In this document: one piece after another, positions 32,160 through 44,410 of the stretch
Layout of the letters: each line of letters starts with the position of its first letter
Position numbering within the stretch: position 1 is the stretch's first letter
Assembly (NCBI RefSeq): GCF_040954645.1
Contig: NC_092806.1
Location: forward strand, 310,001-374,000
DNA length: 64,000 nucleotides
From: Diabrotica undecimpunctata
Taxonomy: Eukaryota; Arthropoda; Insecta; Coleoptera; Chrysomelidae
Direction: 5' to 3'
Notes under the pieces: generated by a model
The model's database searches: none
Seen by the model: only the letters and a program-made list of their open reading frames with translations
What the model was told of the DNA's origin: nothing
Made by a program: the position numbers and the translations under genes

Positions 32160-34595
32160 TGCTCTAATTTCATTTTATTTGAAAATTTTTAGTTATTTTT
32201 GTTTATAACTTTTTGATTCTTGTCTACTCTAGTCTATCTGGATATATGTCTATTTGTCCATTGCTTCTATTTTATTAATTCTGTTTTGTTTCAATAAGTA
32301 ATTATTAACATATTAAGATTTGCGTTTTCAAATGCTTGACTATTATATTTCTTTTCCTTAAACGCTTGTGGTGTTCCACGCTCCCAGTCTATAATTTGTA
32401 ACAACATTTTTTTTATGTTTTTTATTCGTAATTCTCTATTGAGCTTTTTCTTTATTTAAGACTAGTTTTTTGGATATAATATTAAAATATTTCTGTATCG
32501 ATATTTCAATTCAAAATTTAAGTAAGTAAATGATTGTTTAATTAAGATTAATAGAGAAAACGTAACATAAAGTTGCTATAAATCTTTGACGACCTAATAC
32601 CACCATAACCTATAGAAATAACTTTTAATTATATCGTCGGGAAACGGCCCAGCTATACAATGTGTTGTGCATAATTAGGTAATTAAGAAGTACATGACCT
32701 TATAAACCGCCAGTAACGTTATGCAATATAAATTTGCGCTCTACTCTTGTGGCTGATGGCGAGGCTGCGAACAGGAAATCCTCTTAAAATTAAACCATTA
32801 GATTGAATTATAGCGGCAAGTAAGGCCTTATTACCAGTTAACTTATTAGAATGAGATTTTTGAGGAATTCTGTAAGTTTTAAGACCAATAGGGGCCGAGA
32901 GGCGAACTCACGGATGGTGTTAACTTTAATAATACGGTATATTTGTCAGGTTATTTTTCTAAGTAACTTAAATCATTCTAAATAGACTTCTTTGATTTTT
33001 ATGCTTTGTTAAAGTCTGGATTGGCTATTTAGAAAACGTCTCAAAAGTTACATGTGGACTAAAAATAAATGAACATTTTTACCAACGACCGTATTTGAGA
33101 CACGCAGTAAGTAAGACAGGTCCATGGCTTTTCATAAACTAAAAAGTGACAAGAAACTTTTGAAAATCGACCTCACTCCCGACCGAACTCTTGATTGATG
33201 AAAGTAAACTCAATCGGAGGAGTTTTAAAACTAACCCGGAAACAAAGCTGAACAATTTTGGAGATTTGAACGAGTCTTGACAAATCTTTTCCGTCATTAG
33301 AGTTTTCAGATTGAAGAAAACTCGATTTGTTACTTTCCCTCTTTCGTGTTTTACTTAATTAGGATCGACAAATATTGGCTCGCCTTGATTTTTATTCGAT
33401 TACGCACTCACAATACCGAATGGGAGATCGGTTTAGTACGACAGTTTCTTTCCATGTTACTTTAAGTGCTGTAATTTCTACTTTAATCTAATTTAATCTG
33501 TACGCCGTTAGAATAAACTTAACTTTTTCTAATTTACTCTTGGAAAAATTTAACTCCGGTATGCAGAGAGTCATTAGAATTCTAAAATGATTTATTTTAC
33601 GTAATTAGTACAAGATTGATGAAAATTTAGATCAGTAGGCATTGTTAAAAACTAGCAAGCTTTCTTGAACGTATTTAAAACAAATCGATAGAGAAAAAAG
33701 ACTTTAGAAAAACTATCAATTAGGTTTTAAAATCGGCAAGAACTGCAGTCATCAAAGACCACCTCGGATAAAGTGGTGATGCTTGTGATATTCAGAGAAG
33801 TTGTTTGAGTTATTTCAGCATACCAGGTGATCAAGAGATCGATAATAAGGAAAGAAATCACAAAAAGCTTTTTGATACCCGAGGTATCTTGGATGACCGT
33901 ATTTTGCTCTTATAAGATGGCTTAAATATGATAATGAAATAATGTTTATTGTATATTATTTAATTGGAAAAACAATGAAGACAAAATGTTACATTTGTTA
34001 TCTTATTGCTGCAGTTCGCATCAGTGTACTTTATAACTAAAAAAATGTGTCAATCCAAGAGGGAGATTGTATGCAAATAACAAACTGTATTAGGTTGGTA
34101 TGTACGAGTACTGACATAACGTATGAGTTTTTCTCTCCCTTCCCATTCTATAAGCCCACCAAAACATAAACACAAAAAATAAAACCTTTTTAATATGCAT
34201 TTCACGAATAAATAGTCCACCAGCGAATTTTAATGGATTCTTTAAATTGGAAAGAGGGGAATACTTTTAAATATAGTATGGGGGACAATCGGTTGATGGT
34301 TGTATCATTATCAAAAGTCCTTTCTTTTGCAACGTATATGCTTTCTGTAAAAGCAGCAACGAGAATTAAAAAAGAGTAGTCAGCGTAAGACTATTTAGTT
34401 AAAATCTAAACACATATCTGAGTTAAAGGATTACTTATTAAGGTTGTATAAATGCAAAGCCTGGAAGTATTGAATGCGTTAAATATTCATTATTTAAAAA
34501 GATTCCTTATTGGATCGAAATTATGTCGATCTACAACTTTGCTTGAAAAATAAAAATTCGTACAGAATAATTGTTATAATACAGTTCCTTAAATT
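32160..34595. other. No gene recognised; GC-richer island at about 32730-33500
   Basis: No transposon protein or open frame found. The island ('ctactcttgtggctgatggcg', 'ggggccgagaggcgaactc' and the 33160-33430 text) is non-repetitive and less AT-rich. It is a candidate for conserved non-coding sequence. Confidence 0.45.
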
Positions 34596-34599
34596 TATT

Positions 34600-37500
34600 T
34601 TTGCACTTCACCGTGCCTTAAGAGATTAACCTAGGTTAAAAGCAAACAATTATTCGAAGTAAGGAAAATGATAATTGGGAAAAGCGAACTGAGAAAAATT
34701 TGGCAACAAACCAGGGCTCCTCAAGATAAGACTAAACTAAATCGTGCAAGTTAACAACTGAAAAGGACTATCCACAACTAAAGAATGTTTTAATTAATTT
34801 TTACTTACAGGAGTTAATATGTAAGCTAAGCCAGAAATAGTGCTATTTGCTATATATCAAGAAAATATATTTAAGAAAATGAAGAACGAGGGCAGAAACC
34901 TACTCAATCAGAGGCAAAAATTCAACCAACTACACCAAAAGAAGTGCTTATAAAAATAAAAGAAAATATTAACCCAAAGAAAGCTCTGAGTTATGATTTA
35001 ATTACGGATGAGCTGCTGAAAATCTACCCCAAAGAGGTATTACTCTTAATTTAAGGTAAATTAAGCTAACTTAACTTAATGCTACATTCGTGTTAAAATA
35101 TGTACCAATGACATGGAAAATGGCCGAAATTATTATGATTCCGAAACCAGGAAAACCAATACATAAGATTCCGTCATACAGACCAATATCTTCGCCTCCT
35201 TTAATATCAAAGCTGTTTGAGAAACTTCTCCTCAAGTACATTAAATTTATTATTGAAACAAAATATCTAAATCTGACACATCAATTCGAGTTTGGTAATA
35301 AGCACTCAACAATCGGCCAGGTTCACGGAATTACAAATATATTGACAGTTTGCTAGAAGAACAGAAAATCTGTTCAATTGTCTTCCTTAATGCTGCACAG
35401 GCCTTCGATAAAGTTTGGCATAAAGTTCTTATACCCAAACAGTAATCACAAATTTTTTAGTTGTACATGAATGAACGGTAATTTAGAATTAAGCAGGTAG
35501 ACTGTGTTGGGTTCAGTCCCATACCTGTGTGACAAAAGTGTGATATAGCTGTATTGTACTGGAAGATAACATAATTGCCTCTTTTGCTGATCGTACAGCT
35601 ATCCAAGCAGTAGAGACGACTAGGAAAAAACTAGTAGAGATCAACAATGTCCAAATAGCAGTTAACCAACACTATAAATCGACAAAAAGATTAAAAATCA
35701 GGCTAAATGAAGTTGAATCTATTCATATTAGGGTTACGAACAAAAAATACAATACATACCTGTTATGATCAATAATATCAAAGTATCATATGCAAATAAT
35801 GGTAATTTAGGTATAACATTAGATTCTAAACTACACTGAAAGTCTCATCATTATCATTTGGCTCTACAACTCTATGTTAGTCTAGGCCTCGTTAACTATT
35901 TCCCTCCATTGTTGTCGGTCCTGAGCAGCCATTTCGCATTCCTGTATTCCCATTCTGCGTAGACCACTGGCTACTGCGTCCTTCCATCTCTTTCTTGGGC
36001 GAACAACTGACCTTCTGCCATCGGGCCTTTAACAGAATGTAGCGTTCAGGAGTCTTTCGTCACTCGATCTTAGTACATGGCCCGCCCATCTTATTCGGTT
36101 TGCTTTAATGTAGCTTACTATGTTTTCATCTTCATGTACTGTCTGGAGTTCATCATTGTGTCTTCTTCTCCATTCTCCTGTTATCTCTTCTCTGCAAGGC
36201 CCATATATAGTCCTCAGTATCATTGTTTTCCAGTACCAGTAATTTTGTCGTTTCCCGCTAGTTCAGTGTCCATGTCTCGCTTCCATACGTTATTGTGGGA
36301 TGAATTATTGTCCTGTACACTCTAATTTTTGCTGCTATTAAGGGTATTTTTGATTTAAGTACGGTCATTAATGAGTAATATGCCCTGATTCCTGCAATGA
36401 TCCTGGCTGCCAAGTCCTTTTCATATTTATTTTCAGATGTTATGATCGCTCCCAGGTACTTGAATTCTTTGACGACTTCAAAGTTGTATTCATTGATTGT
36501 TACGTTTTGTCTAACCCTTGGTCTTGGGTTCTTCGTAACCACCATGTACTTGGTCTTTTCCTCGTTGATCTTCAGACCAACTTCCTTGGCTCCGTTTTCG
36601 AATAGGGTGAAAACTTCTTTTGCATCTCTGGTGGATTGTGCAATTCTGTCCAAGTCATCCGCAAACGCCAATTCTATTTTTGATTCTTGGGCGGCAAATC
36701 CGTTTGTCAGTTGTGGTTGATCTTTCCTTACCGCATGCTCCAGTGCAAAATTAAATAGCAGGGGGTCGAGAGGATCTCCTTGTCTAATCCCGGTGTCAAT
36801 AAGGAATTCCTCCGACGTGGTGCTGCTAATTATGATCCGTGCGAAAGCGTTCTCTGTGCTCAGCTGTGCTAATCGTACCAGCTTTCCAGGTACTCCCATT
36901 TCTACCATGGTCTCCCACAATGCTAATCTGCTAACATAATCGTAAGCTTGTTTAAAGTCCGAAGATTTGGTGTACATCGCGGTTGAATTCCTCATTTTTT
37001 TCCAACACCTGGCGTAGGACAAATATCTGGTCTATGGTCGACCTTCCCGGTCTGTGTTTTGGTATTTCTTCTCTTTCTCAGACTGCCGAAAGTCTGAAAG
37101 ACTCAACTTATTAAAAAAGAAAGAATTAAATATAAGATATAAAAAATATAGTGGGTATGTTGAAAGAAATTTCACTTTGTTGATCCATATTAAGTTACTA
37201 CTTTACAAACAAATATTGAGACCTGAATTGACCTATAAGGGTGTACTAGATCAAGCAATATAACAATAAGATTCCAGAACAAAATACTGGAAATAATTGT
37301 AGATATTTCTTGGTACATTGTAAAACAGTGACCTCCGTAAGGACCTATCAGTGAAAACTATGGATATACTCATTAAGAAGATGGCAGGAAGTTACCTGCA
37401 ACGACTTCATGGCACGAGAACATTGAGGCAATCCAGCTCCTCAATACAACTGGGAAACCCAGAAGATTTAAGAGGACAAAGCGTTTTGAACTAGTTTGAA
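34600..37500 (+). pseudogene. Jockey-clade LINE, interrupted by a nested LINE
   Basis: Plus-strand pieces in order: RKIWQQTRAPQDKTKLNRA (about 34690), INPKKALSYDLITDELLK (34970-35025), VPMTWKMAEIIMIPKPGKP and YRPISSPPLISKLFEKLL (35100-35230), VFLNAAQAFDKVWHKVL (35380-35430), and GNLGITLDSKLH (35805-35836). Then, after the 35846-37087 insertion, NLLKKKELNIRYKKYSG, LLLYKQILRPELTYKG (37100-37250) and IQLLNTTGKPRRFK (37420-37475). These are the Jockey reverse transcriptase and its C-terminal region. The endonuclease and ORF1 are missing and frameshifts are common. The copy at 60540-62256 is the same family. Confidence 0.8.
35846..37087 (-). pseudogene. RTE-like LINE nested in the Jockey element (5'-truncated)
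   Basis: The minus-strand frame 36258-37022 has SDFKQAYDYVSR, GIRQGDPLDPLLFNF (RT motif), the catalytic LAFADDLDRIAQ and YLGAIITSENKYEKD, ending TYGSETWTLN. Another frame continues with RIRWAGHVLRSSDERLL and RRSVVRPRKRWKDAV to about 35890. The 3' end is TTGTAGAGCCAAATGATAATGATG, with the short ATGATAATG tail. GAAAGTCT is duplicated at 35838-35845 and 37088-37095 and marks the target site exactly within the Jockey reading frame. The element was truncated at its 5' end inside the RT domain and later collected two or more frame breaks. Confidence 0.88.
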
Positions 37501-37504
37501 TGAT

Positions 37505-39110
37505 ATTGAAAAGCATATTATAGTGCTTGTGCGCGTGTGTTGTGACGAAAAATCTGAGAAAAGTAGATAATAAAAAGTTTCTTGTTCACTTATACTTAAC
37601 GAAGACCACGTTACTCAGTTTGAGATCTTCATCGGGGGTAATAAACAAGAAACAAACAAACTTCAAAACAAAATGGCCACCAATGAGTTTTAACCTGAAA
37701 CTTATAAAGGAACTCAAGATTAAATAAACTAAATATTTTAATAGTAGAAAAGTATAAACAAAAATCATAAAAATCAACTTATTTGCCATAATCTGCAAAA
37801 AAAGTTTATATATTTAATAAAATGCTTTAAAAGAATTATGCCGTCTCTACTAAAATAAAATAATAAACCCCGAAAAAACTTTTATTAACACTCAAAAAAA
37901 TTTATACAAATACTTGCCAATAGCAGAAATTAGCAAAAATGTATTTAATAAATACTTAAAAATAACTAATAATTGTTATCAATAATCTTAGTAGATTACA
38001 GATTTTTACAGCTCTTATCATCTCTTAATCATCTCTTAAAACGTCTCTACAATCTCTAAAATCTCTAAAATTATTCAATCAAAATATCCAAAATATGAGC
38101 TATCTTCTCATAAAAAACGTAAAGCTTTTCGTTTCTGCCTAAAATGTGGTACATAAAAGAATAAAAATAACATTCTTTTATAGCAGAAAAATACATTACT
38201 TTTATGAATATTATATTTTACTTTATTATATATTAATATATATTATATATTATTTTACTTTTATTGAAACTAATTTCTATTTTCATCTAATTTCGTATGG
38301 CACGGTACACTGATAACCCTCACTAATAACAAATAGTGCGAATCTTCCTAAAGCAGTTAATAAATAAGAAAATATATCGTCAAACTAGCTTTATATGCAG
38401 ACTACGAAAGAGAATCCAAACGGACGGACGGTCTCTCTAGAAAGGGGATCGTCGCAGCTGCCGCACTAATAAAAGGAGAGACTAAATCAAATTAATTTCC
38501 CTTTCAACAAGGAATAAACTTCGATTTTGGCAGACATCGATGTTATTTTGGGATTTATTCGACAGTCTGCGATTTTGTTTAACGATAATAGCAAAAGACA
38601 TGAATGAAGGAATAAGGAAGAATGAGAAGAGTTGTTGGTTTAGTGTGCTTTTGTGGTGTTATTTAACAATAAGGGGGTAGTAGACGTTAAAGGGTTTCTG
38701 TAATTAATTAAAAAGTTATCAAACGGAAGCAGTGGTATTTAGGAGATTTTGTTTTGAAATCGTTGTGTACAAAACAAATAATGAATTTTGAAACCTTTAA
38801 ATATTGGAAATATAAAGAGATTAAACAATTACTTTCAAAATATGCTAGTTAAAAAGTCATTGAACACGAATAATTTTGTCCTTTTTAAACAAAGAAAACC
38901 ATTTGATCCTTATTTTAAATCATTTTTTTTTGTGTTGTGTTGGTTGTGTGAAATAATTCTGTTTCTCTTTACCATTCTATTTAAAATCATGCTATTTAAA
39001 ATTTATTGAAAAAATATATTCGTGTTTAATTATTGTTTCTTCGCAGTATTTCATGATTTTTATCGATATCTTTATCATTTCCTGTTTTTTAATTTACATA
39101 TAGTTTTAAA
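37505..39110. other. No gene recognised
   Basis: AT-rich. Degenerate short repeats of 'atctcttaa/aatctctaaa' occur at 38010-38090. A less AT-rich island lies at 38390-38580. The open frames at 37527-37727 and 38788-39009 have no domain. Confidence 0.5.
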
Positions 39111-39117
39111 ACTAAAA

Positions 39118-40640
39118 ATGCCTTGCAAAAATAAGTCTTGGAGAAAAAGAAAGTAATATTTACAGAACCTGAAAAATCTTCTAAACCAATACTGCAAATC
39201 TTTTATTTGTTGTATAAAATTTTAATAGAAGTGAAACCTAATTAAATTAGAATATTATATTATATTAATTTTAAAGTGGCGAAGTACTACAAGTTTATTG
39301 GTTAACTTTTTATTTTCAATTTTCAGATTTTATGTGAAAAAAAGTTTCAGGTTGATCAACATTTGTGTACTGCAATGCATAATGTGCATCTCATGCATAA
39401 AAGCCTCAAGATTCGGTTCAGCAGCTCATAACTACAAATAAAACAAAAGTTTCTTACCAACAAATTTTTCCAACCATTATTCCAACAATTTTTAAAAAGG
39501 TACTTCAATAATGAAGTTCCTTCTGCTACGACTCTATGAAAAAAGATGTAGATTTTAGCATACAATTTTACTGTTCAAGCGATTAAAACTGCAATTGGGA
39601 ATAATTCAATATGGATATCTGTTGACGATACGACTGATGTTAAAAGACCGTATATTGCAAATTTGGTTATAGGAAGTTTAGACGGGAGTGAGTGTAGCAC
39701 CGAACATTTAGTTTCCGTTAAATAGTTGCAAAAAACGAACAATGTAACAAGTTGTAGATGTGTAAATGAATGTCTGAGTAACTTTTTTTACCTCAACCGT
39801 TACAAACTGCAAAAATTTTGTTATTGTTAAGTGATGCTGCGCCATATATGATCAAAGCTAGACAGCATTTAATGATATTTTTTCCAAATTTGATACACGT
39901 TACCTGTTAAGCACATGCTTTAAATAGAGTAGCAGAAACTGTAAGGACAGTCCAATGGTCAATACCCTTGTATCAAATATAAAAAAAACATTTTTAAAAG
40001 CCCCTCAGCGAGTACAGGCGTATAAAGGCCGTTTACCTAATGTACCTTTACCACCTGAACCAGTAATAACTAGATGGGGAACATGGTTAAATTAAATAAA
40101 TTTCTAAACCGGTAATTTTCAGAGAATTAGAGACGTAATTTGTAGTTTCGATGTAGATAGCTCAGGTGCTATAAAAAATGTGTAGACGTTTTAAAAAAAT
40201 CGTTATTAAAAAGTAATTTGGCACGTATCTAAACCAATTTTGTAAATATTGCTGAATCAGTTACTAGATTAAAAAAGCGAAACACTTCATTAGACCAAAG
40301 TATTGAAATTATCAATTCATTAAATGAAAAAATTAAACAACTTGGGGGAAACCAAGAAAGTGTATCAAAATTCGGCGGAGTGTTAAAGAAAAATGAGAAC
40401 TATCAAAAAATAATTCAAATAAATAATATTAAGGATGGGGAATTGTGAAGATAATTTAATTTTACAAGTAGAACCCCCAACTATACAATATTTTAAGTTT
40501 AATCCTCCTTTAACTTCATGTGAAGTAGAAAGAGTTTTTCAGCATATAAACAATTATTATCAGATAGACGGCACAATTTTTCTCTAGAAAATTTAAAAAA
40601 ACATTAAATAATAAATATGTAGTTTTAACTGTAATACTAG
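39118..40640 (+). pseudogene. hAT-superfamily transposase relic
   Basis: Plus-strand pieces: KFQVDQHLCTAMHNV (39340), IWISVDDTTDVKRPYIANLVIG (about 39607-39672, DUF659-like core), LLLLSDAAPYMIKARQHL (39815-39870), LIHVTC.AHALNRVAETVR (39890-39945), PLPPEP-type VITRWGTW (40050-40090), and PLTSCEVERVF with KQLLSDRRHNFSLENLKK (about 40505-40600), the hAT C-terminal dimerisation region. The order and spacing fit one transposase of about 500 residues. Stops and shifts throughout. The right terminus seems preserved at 40879-40899. Confidence 0.75.
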
Positions 40641-40878
40641 TATAATAAAGAATGATGATGGATCAAAGAATAAATGAATATATTGATGTAGATAATACAA
40701 ATCTCAATAAATATTTTTTGTGACTTTAGCATAAAATAAATTACATACCTTCGATACAAGTATTACCACGTTTTTTATATATATGCATTAAATGCATAAA
40801 AGCATAAAAAGCATACTTAAGTGCATATTTTAACTGTTTTTTGTGAATATTTGCATGTATATTTTAGGTTTTTTTAAG

Positions 40879-40899
40879 TGCATATTTCCCGAGCTCTAG
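40879..40899 (+). repeat. Probable right terminal inverted repeat of the hAT element
   Basis: Read inward it starts CTAGAGCTCGGGAAATATGC, GC-rich in an AT-rich setting and similar in style to hAT termini. It lies 240 bp after the dimerisation domain. I found no left counterpart before 39118, so the left end is lost or diverged. Confidence 0.4.
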
Positions 40900-40904
40900 T
40901 TATT

Positions 40905-42555
40905 AGTAATCAAGTAATGACAGTGGCCAATATTTGGAAACAAATTGGCTTTCTTTGAGATATAGATCCGTGATTCTTAGTGGGACACCGTGTAAATGTG
41001 TAAAAGTTTTTCACTTTCGTGCCAACAAAATCCCTCCTCAGATAAACATAGTTATAAAGGTCTGTAAAATAGGATTCAAACTCTCATTTTAACTGCTCGT
41101 TCATTGCCATCGGCCCGTTAAAGCCTGTCATGCAAATAAAAATAAAAACCCTTCCTAAAAGTAGCGTCAAGTCTCTGGGCAAGGGCATGTATAAGGGTAT
41201 TAAATCCTGACCATATCGGCCTATGCCCTTTTCAAAGGAGGAGAATCCATTTTACTGCGCCTTTTAAGATCTTTTATGGAATGTTATGAAATATTCTCCA
41301 TATAAATTGTCCACAAAAGATGGATTATCGGCGGTCGTCTTTGTAATGGGAAATTTGCAAGTGAAATTATTTTCTGGAAATCCTTTACGAGTTTTCTAAG
41401 ATGCTTTCTATGCAAATCTTTAAATTCCTTGATGGACGAACCGCCGACTAATTCTGTAGCTTTCGAAACATTATTTAGATTTAGTTTATAGTAAAAGACG
41501 TATTTATCTTTTAAGTACATGAGAGAAATACTTGGTTTTCCTGAATAAGGATTAAGGATAATTTAAATACATTTGGTATAAATCAGTAACATTTTCATGT
41601 GCTTTACATTGCAAAAAGTAGTTAGTAAAGAGGTACTTCCTATTTTGTGTGTGCTCCATAAGTAAAACAGGGTGAAAGGCGAGGGAGAAGATATTTAATT
41701 TGAAGGAAAAAATGTTGAAAATCATTGGATCATTCTCAAATAGATTATTTTTAACAAGAAAACGAATAAGTTAATATAAGGACTGTAAAGTACTAGTTCT
41801 TGAGGTTACAACTGAGACAACAACAAAGTTTTTTATATTGCACATTAAAGTAAGGAGCGAAAACAAACCAATAAAAGAAAATAGAAAATCAGCTGCAACA
41901 TGAAAGGATGCACTACTGCACAAGTTACAGAAATATTATTAGAGAAACTGCAATTAAAGTATTTTCTAAGCCACAGAAAGGAAATTTAAAAATAAAGGGC
42001 CTGGTGGTAATTCAATAAACTCTAAGAAAAAATAAATAAAAGAAAAAATTTACAAAAAATGACAACAAAATCCTGAGACATTTAGTGATGAGTACTTAAT
42101 AAAGAAGGAGTTCCCAGAGAGTAGAAGGTTGTGAAACCTTAGACAAAATTATCTTTTAGTTCCAAATTTCATATTGATTTCTAATTTTCAGAAATTTCAA
42201 CTATTCTTTAACGAAGTTTTGTCAAGATAAAACTTGCCATTGTTTTTTTTTATTTAACATACCAATATATTTACAATCTGTAATACAATTACAGTAAGTA
42301 AATTGTCTGATAATATTTAAGAATAAAAATACTATCAAAGAAAAAATGTCTTATAGAAAATTTAATTGTAATTGAAAAATAAATAGTTATTTATTATAAG
42401 GTTGAAATATGTCTACTAGGAGATGGAAATCTTGTACAGAAAATCGGATAAGTTGGAAGATAATAGGCGGTTTCTTCTATATGTGCAGAGAACAATTTAA
42501 AAAAAAATTGAAAAATAAATGCAGTATGAAAAAATATTGACAAAAAATTATTTAA
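40905..42555. other. No gene recognised
   Basis: Contains a less AT-rich, non-repetitive island at 41080-41420. The minus-strand frame 41284-41520 (GGSSIKEFKDLHRKHLRKLVKDF) is the only mildly protein-like text, and I cannot assign it. Confidence 0.45.
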
Positions 42556-42556
42556 A

Positions 42557-42638
42557 AAAAGAGGTTAGTCTTTGTATGTGGGTATATTTTATTTAATATA
42601 GAATAAAATATACCCACATACAAAGACTAACCTCTTTT
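42557..42638. repeat. Perfect 37-bp inverted repeat with 8-nt loop
   Basis: 42557-42593 and 42602-42638 are exact reverse complements around the loop TAATATAG. It ends 8 bp before a 23-bp sequence (42647-42669) that is the exact reverse complement of 31448-31470 at the edge of the 31-kb foldback. It could be a cruciform-forming relic of the same repeat family. Confidence 0.9.
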
Positions 42639-42689
42639 GTTATACGTGGTATACAGCCAGCTACAGGAATTATTTTCCTTGTGGATTTT

Positions 42690-43260
42690 TTTTTTTAAAA
42701 TTATTTGGTTTGGATGTAAATGTAGAGGAATTGGGATTTCCCCGATAGTTGCGGGTACCGAGCACTGGCTTAAAGTCAACGAGCCTTTTTTTGTAGAAAA
42801 ATATACCATAATTTCTAGTTATGATCGTCCAAGTTCATCTCATGGTGGCACCCGAAGTCTTTTTACAAATAATGATTTCTCTTCTATAAAAAAATATGAC
42901 TTTCTATTAAATGAATTATTTTTTGAGTTTTCATTGGTTTATAACAAGAATCTTAATCTATACATTCTTGCATTTATAAATCACCTGATTCGTCCACGTA
43001 ACTATTTTTTCAGAACCTGTTAAATTTGTTAGACGATTTCTCACCCCTTGATGTACGCTCTAAAATTATTAATGCAGGACTATCTGATCATGAAGCAGTA
43101 TATACCAAGTTTAACACTCTAAACAAACAATCCTCGAAAACCCAAAGTTTAGATAGGATTTTTTCCGCTCAGAACTTTCGTAAATTCCAAAAATTTGTGC
43201 TTAACTTCTGGGTGGTACTTTCCCTCTGTGGACGTGGACTATAATTTCAGTGATTTTTTA
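42690..43260 (+). pseudogene. LINE endonuclease fragment (CR1/Jockey group)
   Basis: The frame 42637-43023 has GTEHWLKVNEP (the catalytic Glu motif of apurinic-type LINE endonucleases) and SSHGGTRSLF (the 'HGG.aifv' block). The frame from 43026 has NAGLSDHEAVYTKF, the 'SDH' catalytic histidine motif. The Asp-containing 'GDFN' segment between them is deleted, and a frame break lies at about 43022. It probably belongs to the same type as the 58745-60510 LINE. Confidence 0.7.
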
Positions 43261-43264
43261 GATA

Positions 43265-44402
43265 GGCTTGTCTGATAGCTCTTTAGATCCGAGGATATGT
43301 TTAAAATATTACTTATCAAGACATCAACATAAAAGTTTTCTTCATCAGGAAGTAATGATTTGTGAGGACAGAAAATAAAATTATTCTCCCGTTTTGAAAA
43401 TTGCAAAATATGGTCACTTAAACTTCTATAACTTGCAAATGAATAGTTTGATTGAGACTAAATTTGGACCGATGATGTTTAGATTAATAGTTTCTAAATT
43501 ATATATATTTTTTATTCGGGACGCCATCTATGCGACAGTTATACCCCTACGCCGTCTTAAACCAGTATCAAATCTATATCTTTTGGTAAACAAACGAATT
43601 CGAGACTAAGCATTTTGTAACAACCTGTATAGTTCCTTCACAAGGGAATTAACAAAAAAGTTTGTAAATGCAACATTCGTACAGAGTTCACCGGAAATCC
43701 GAAAAATGCCCGAAGCGTGTCACATTTAAACAACATCCAACTTAAACGAAATCTTCTTAACAAACAAGAAATTAACTCTCTTGTGAAATCCAAGAAATAA
43801 AATTAAAGCAGTTTCAAGTGTATAAGAACTCTTTGAAGTAATAATATAGCCCGATTTTTTTTTATATATTTTGCAAAGATATTTAATTATTCTTTAAATT
43901 ATCTTCGAAGGGATCCAAGTACCAGAAAAATGCTGTTTAATTTTCATTATTATAAAAGGAGATCCATCCGGCTGTTTGCTTAGTATTTCAGACTCTTAGT
44001 TTTCTAACTTTTTCTTTTGGGGAATTTTATTCTGCTTAAGGGGTAAATATTTTAAGGACAACTGTAATTGGAAATCTGTAAAACTGTTTGAAGAAACTTT
44101 TATGTAAAAAAAACAATGAATATAAAAAATTTGAAGAGTTTTAGCATTTTATTTACTTGTGGGTGATGAGGTTGGGATATTATTTTTCTGTATACGTCAG
44201 ATTGTAGTAAAGGCTTGAGATACACATATAAAAATAAATGCTTAATAATAAAAATTGATTGTTGATTTTAAAAATAATCTTAATGAAGATCAAATTTTTT
44301 TTTCAGTAATTCACTTTAAAAATAAAAATTTATAGTATTAATTTTACATTTTTAATTTGATGTTGGGCATCACCATATAGTACATTCATTTTCAAGGCCT
44401 TT
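43265..44402. other. No gene recognised
   Basis: AT-rich. Around 43670-43800 the plus strand is somewhat less AT-rich with Asn/Lys-rich broken frames, but I cannot name a family. Confidence 0.45.
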
Positions 44403-44410
44403 TGAAAGTA

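Noticed and set aside
38010..38090. Short 'atctcttaa' repeats as a possible satellite or CRISPR-like array
   Set aside because: Irregular, only a few degenerate units; simple-sequence drift.
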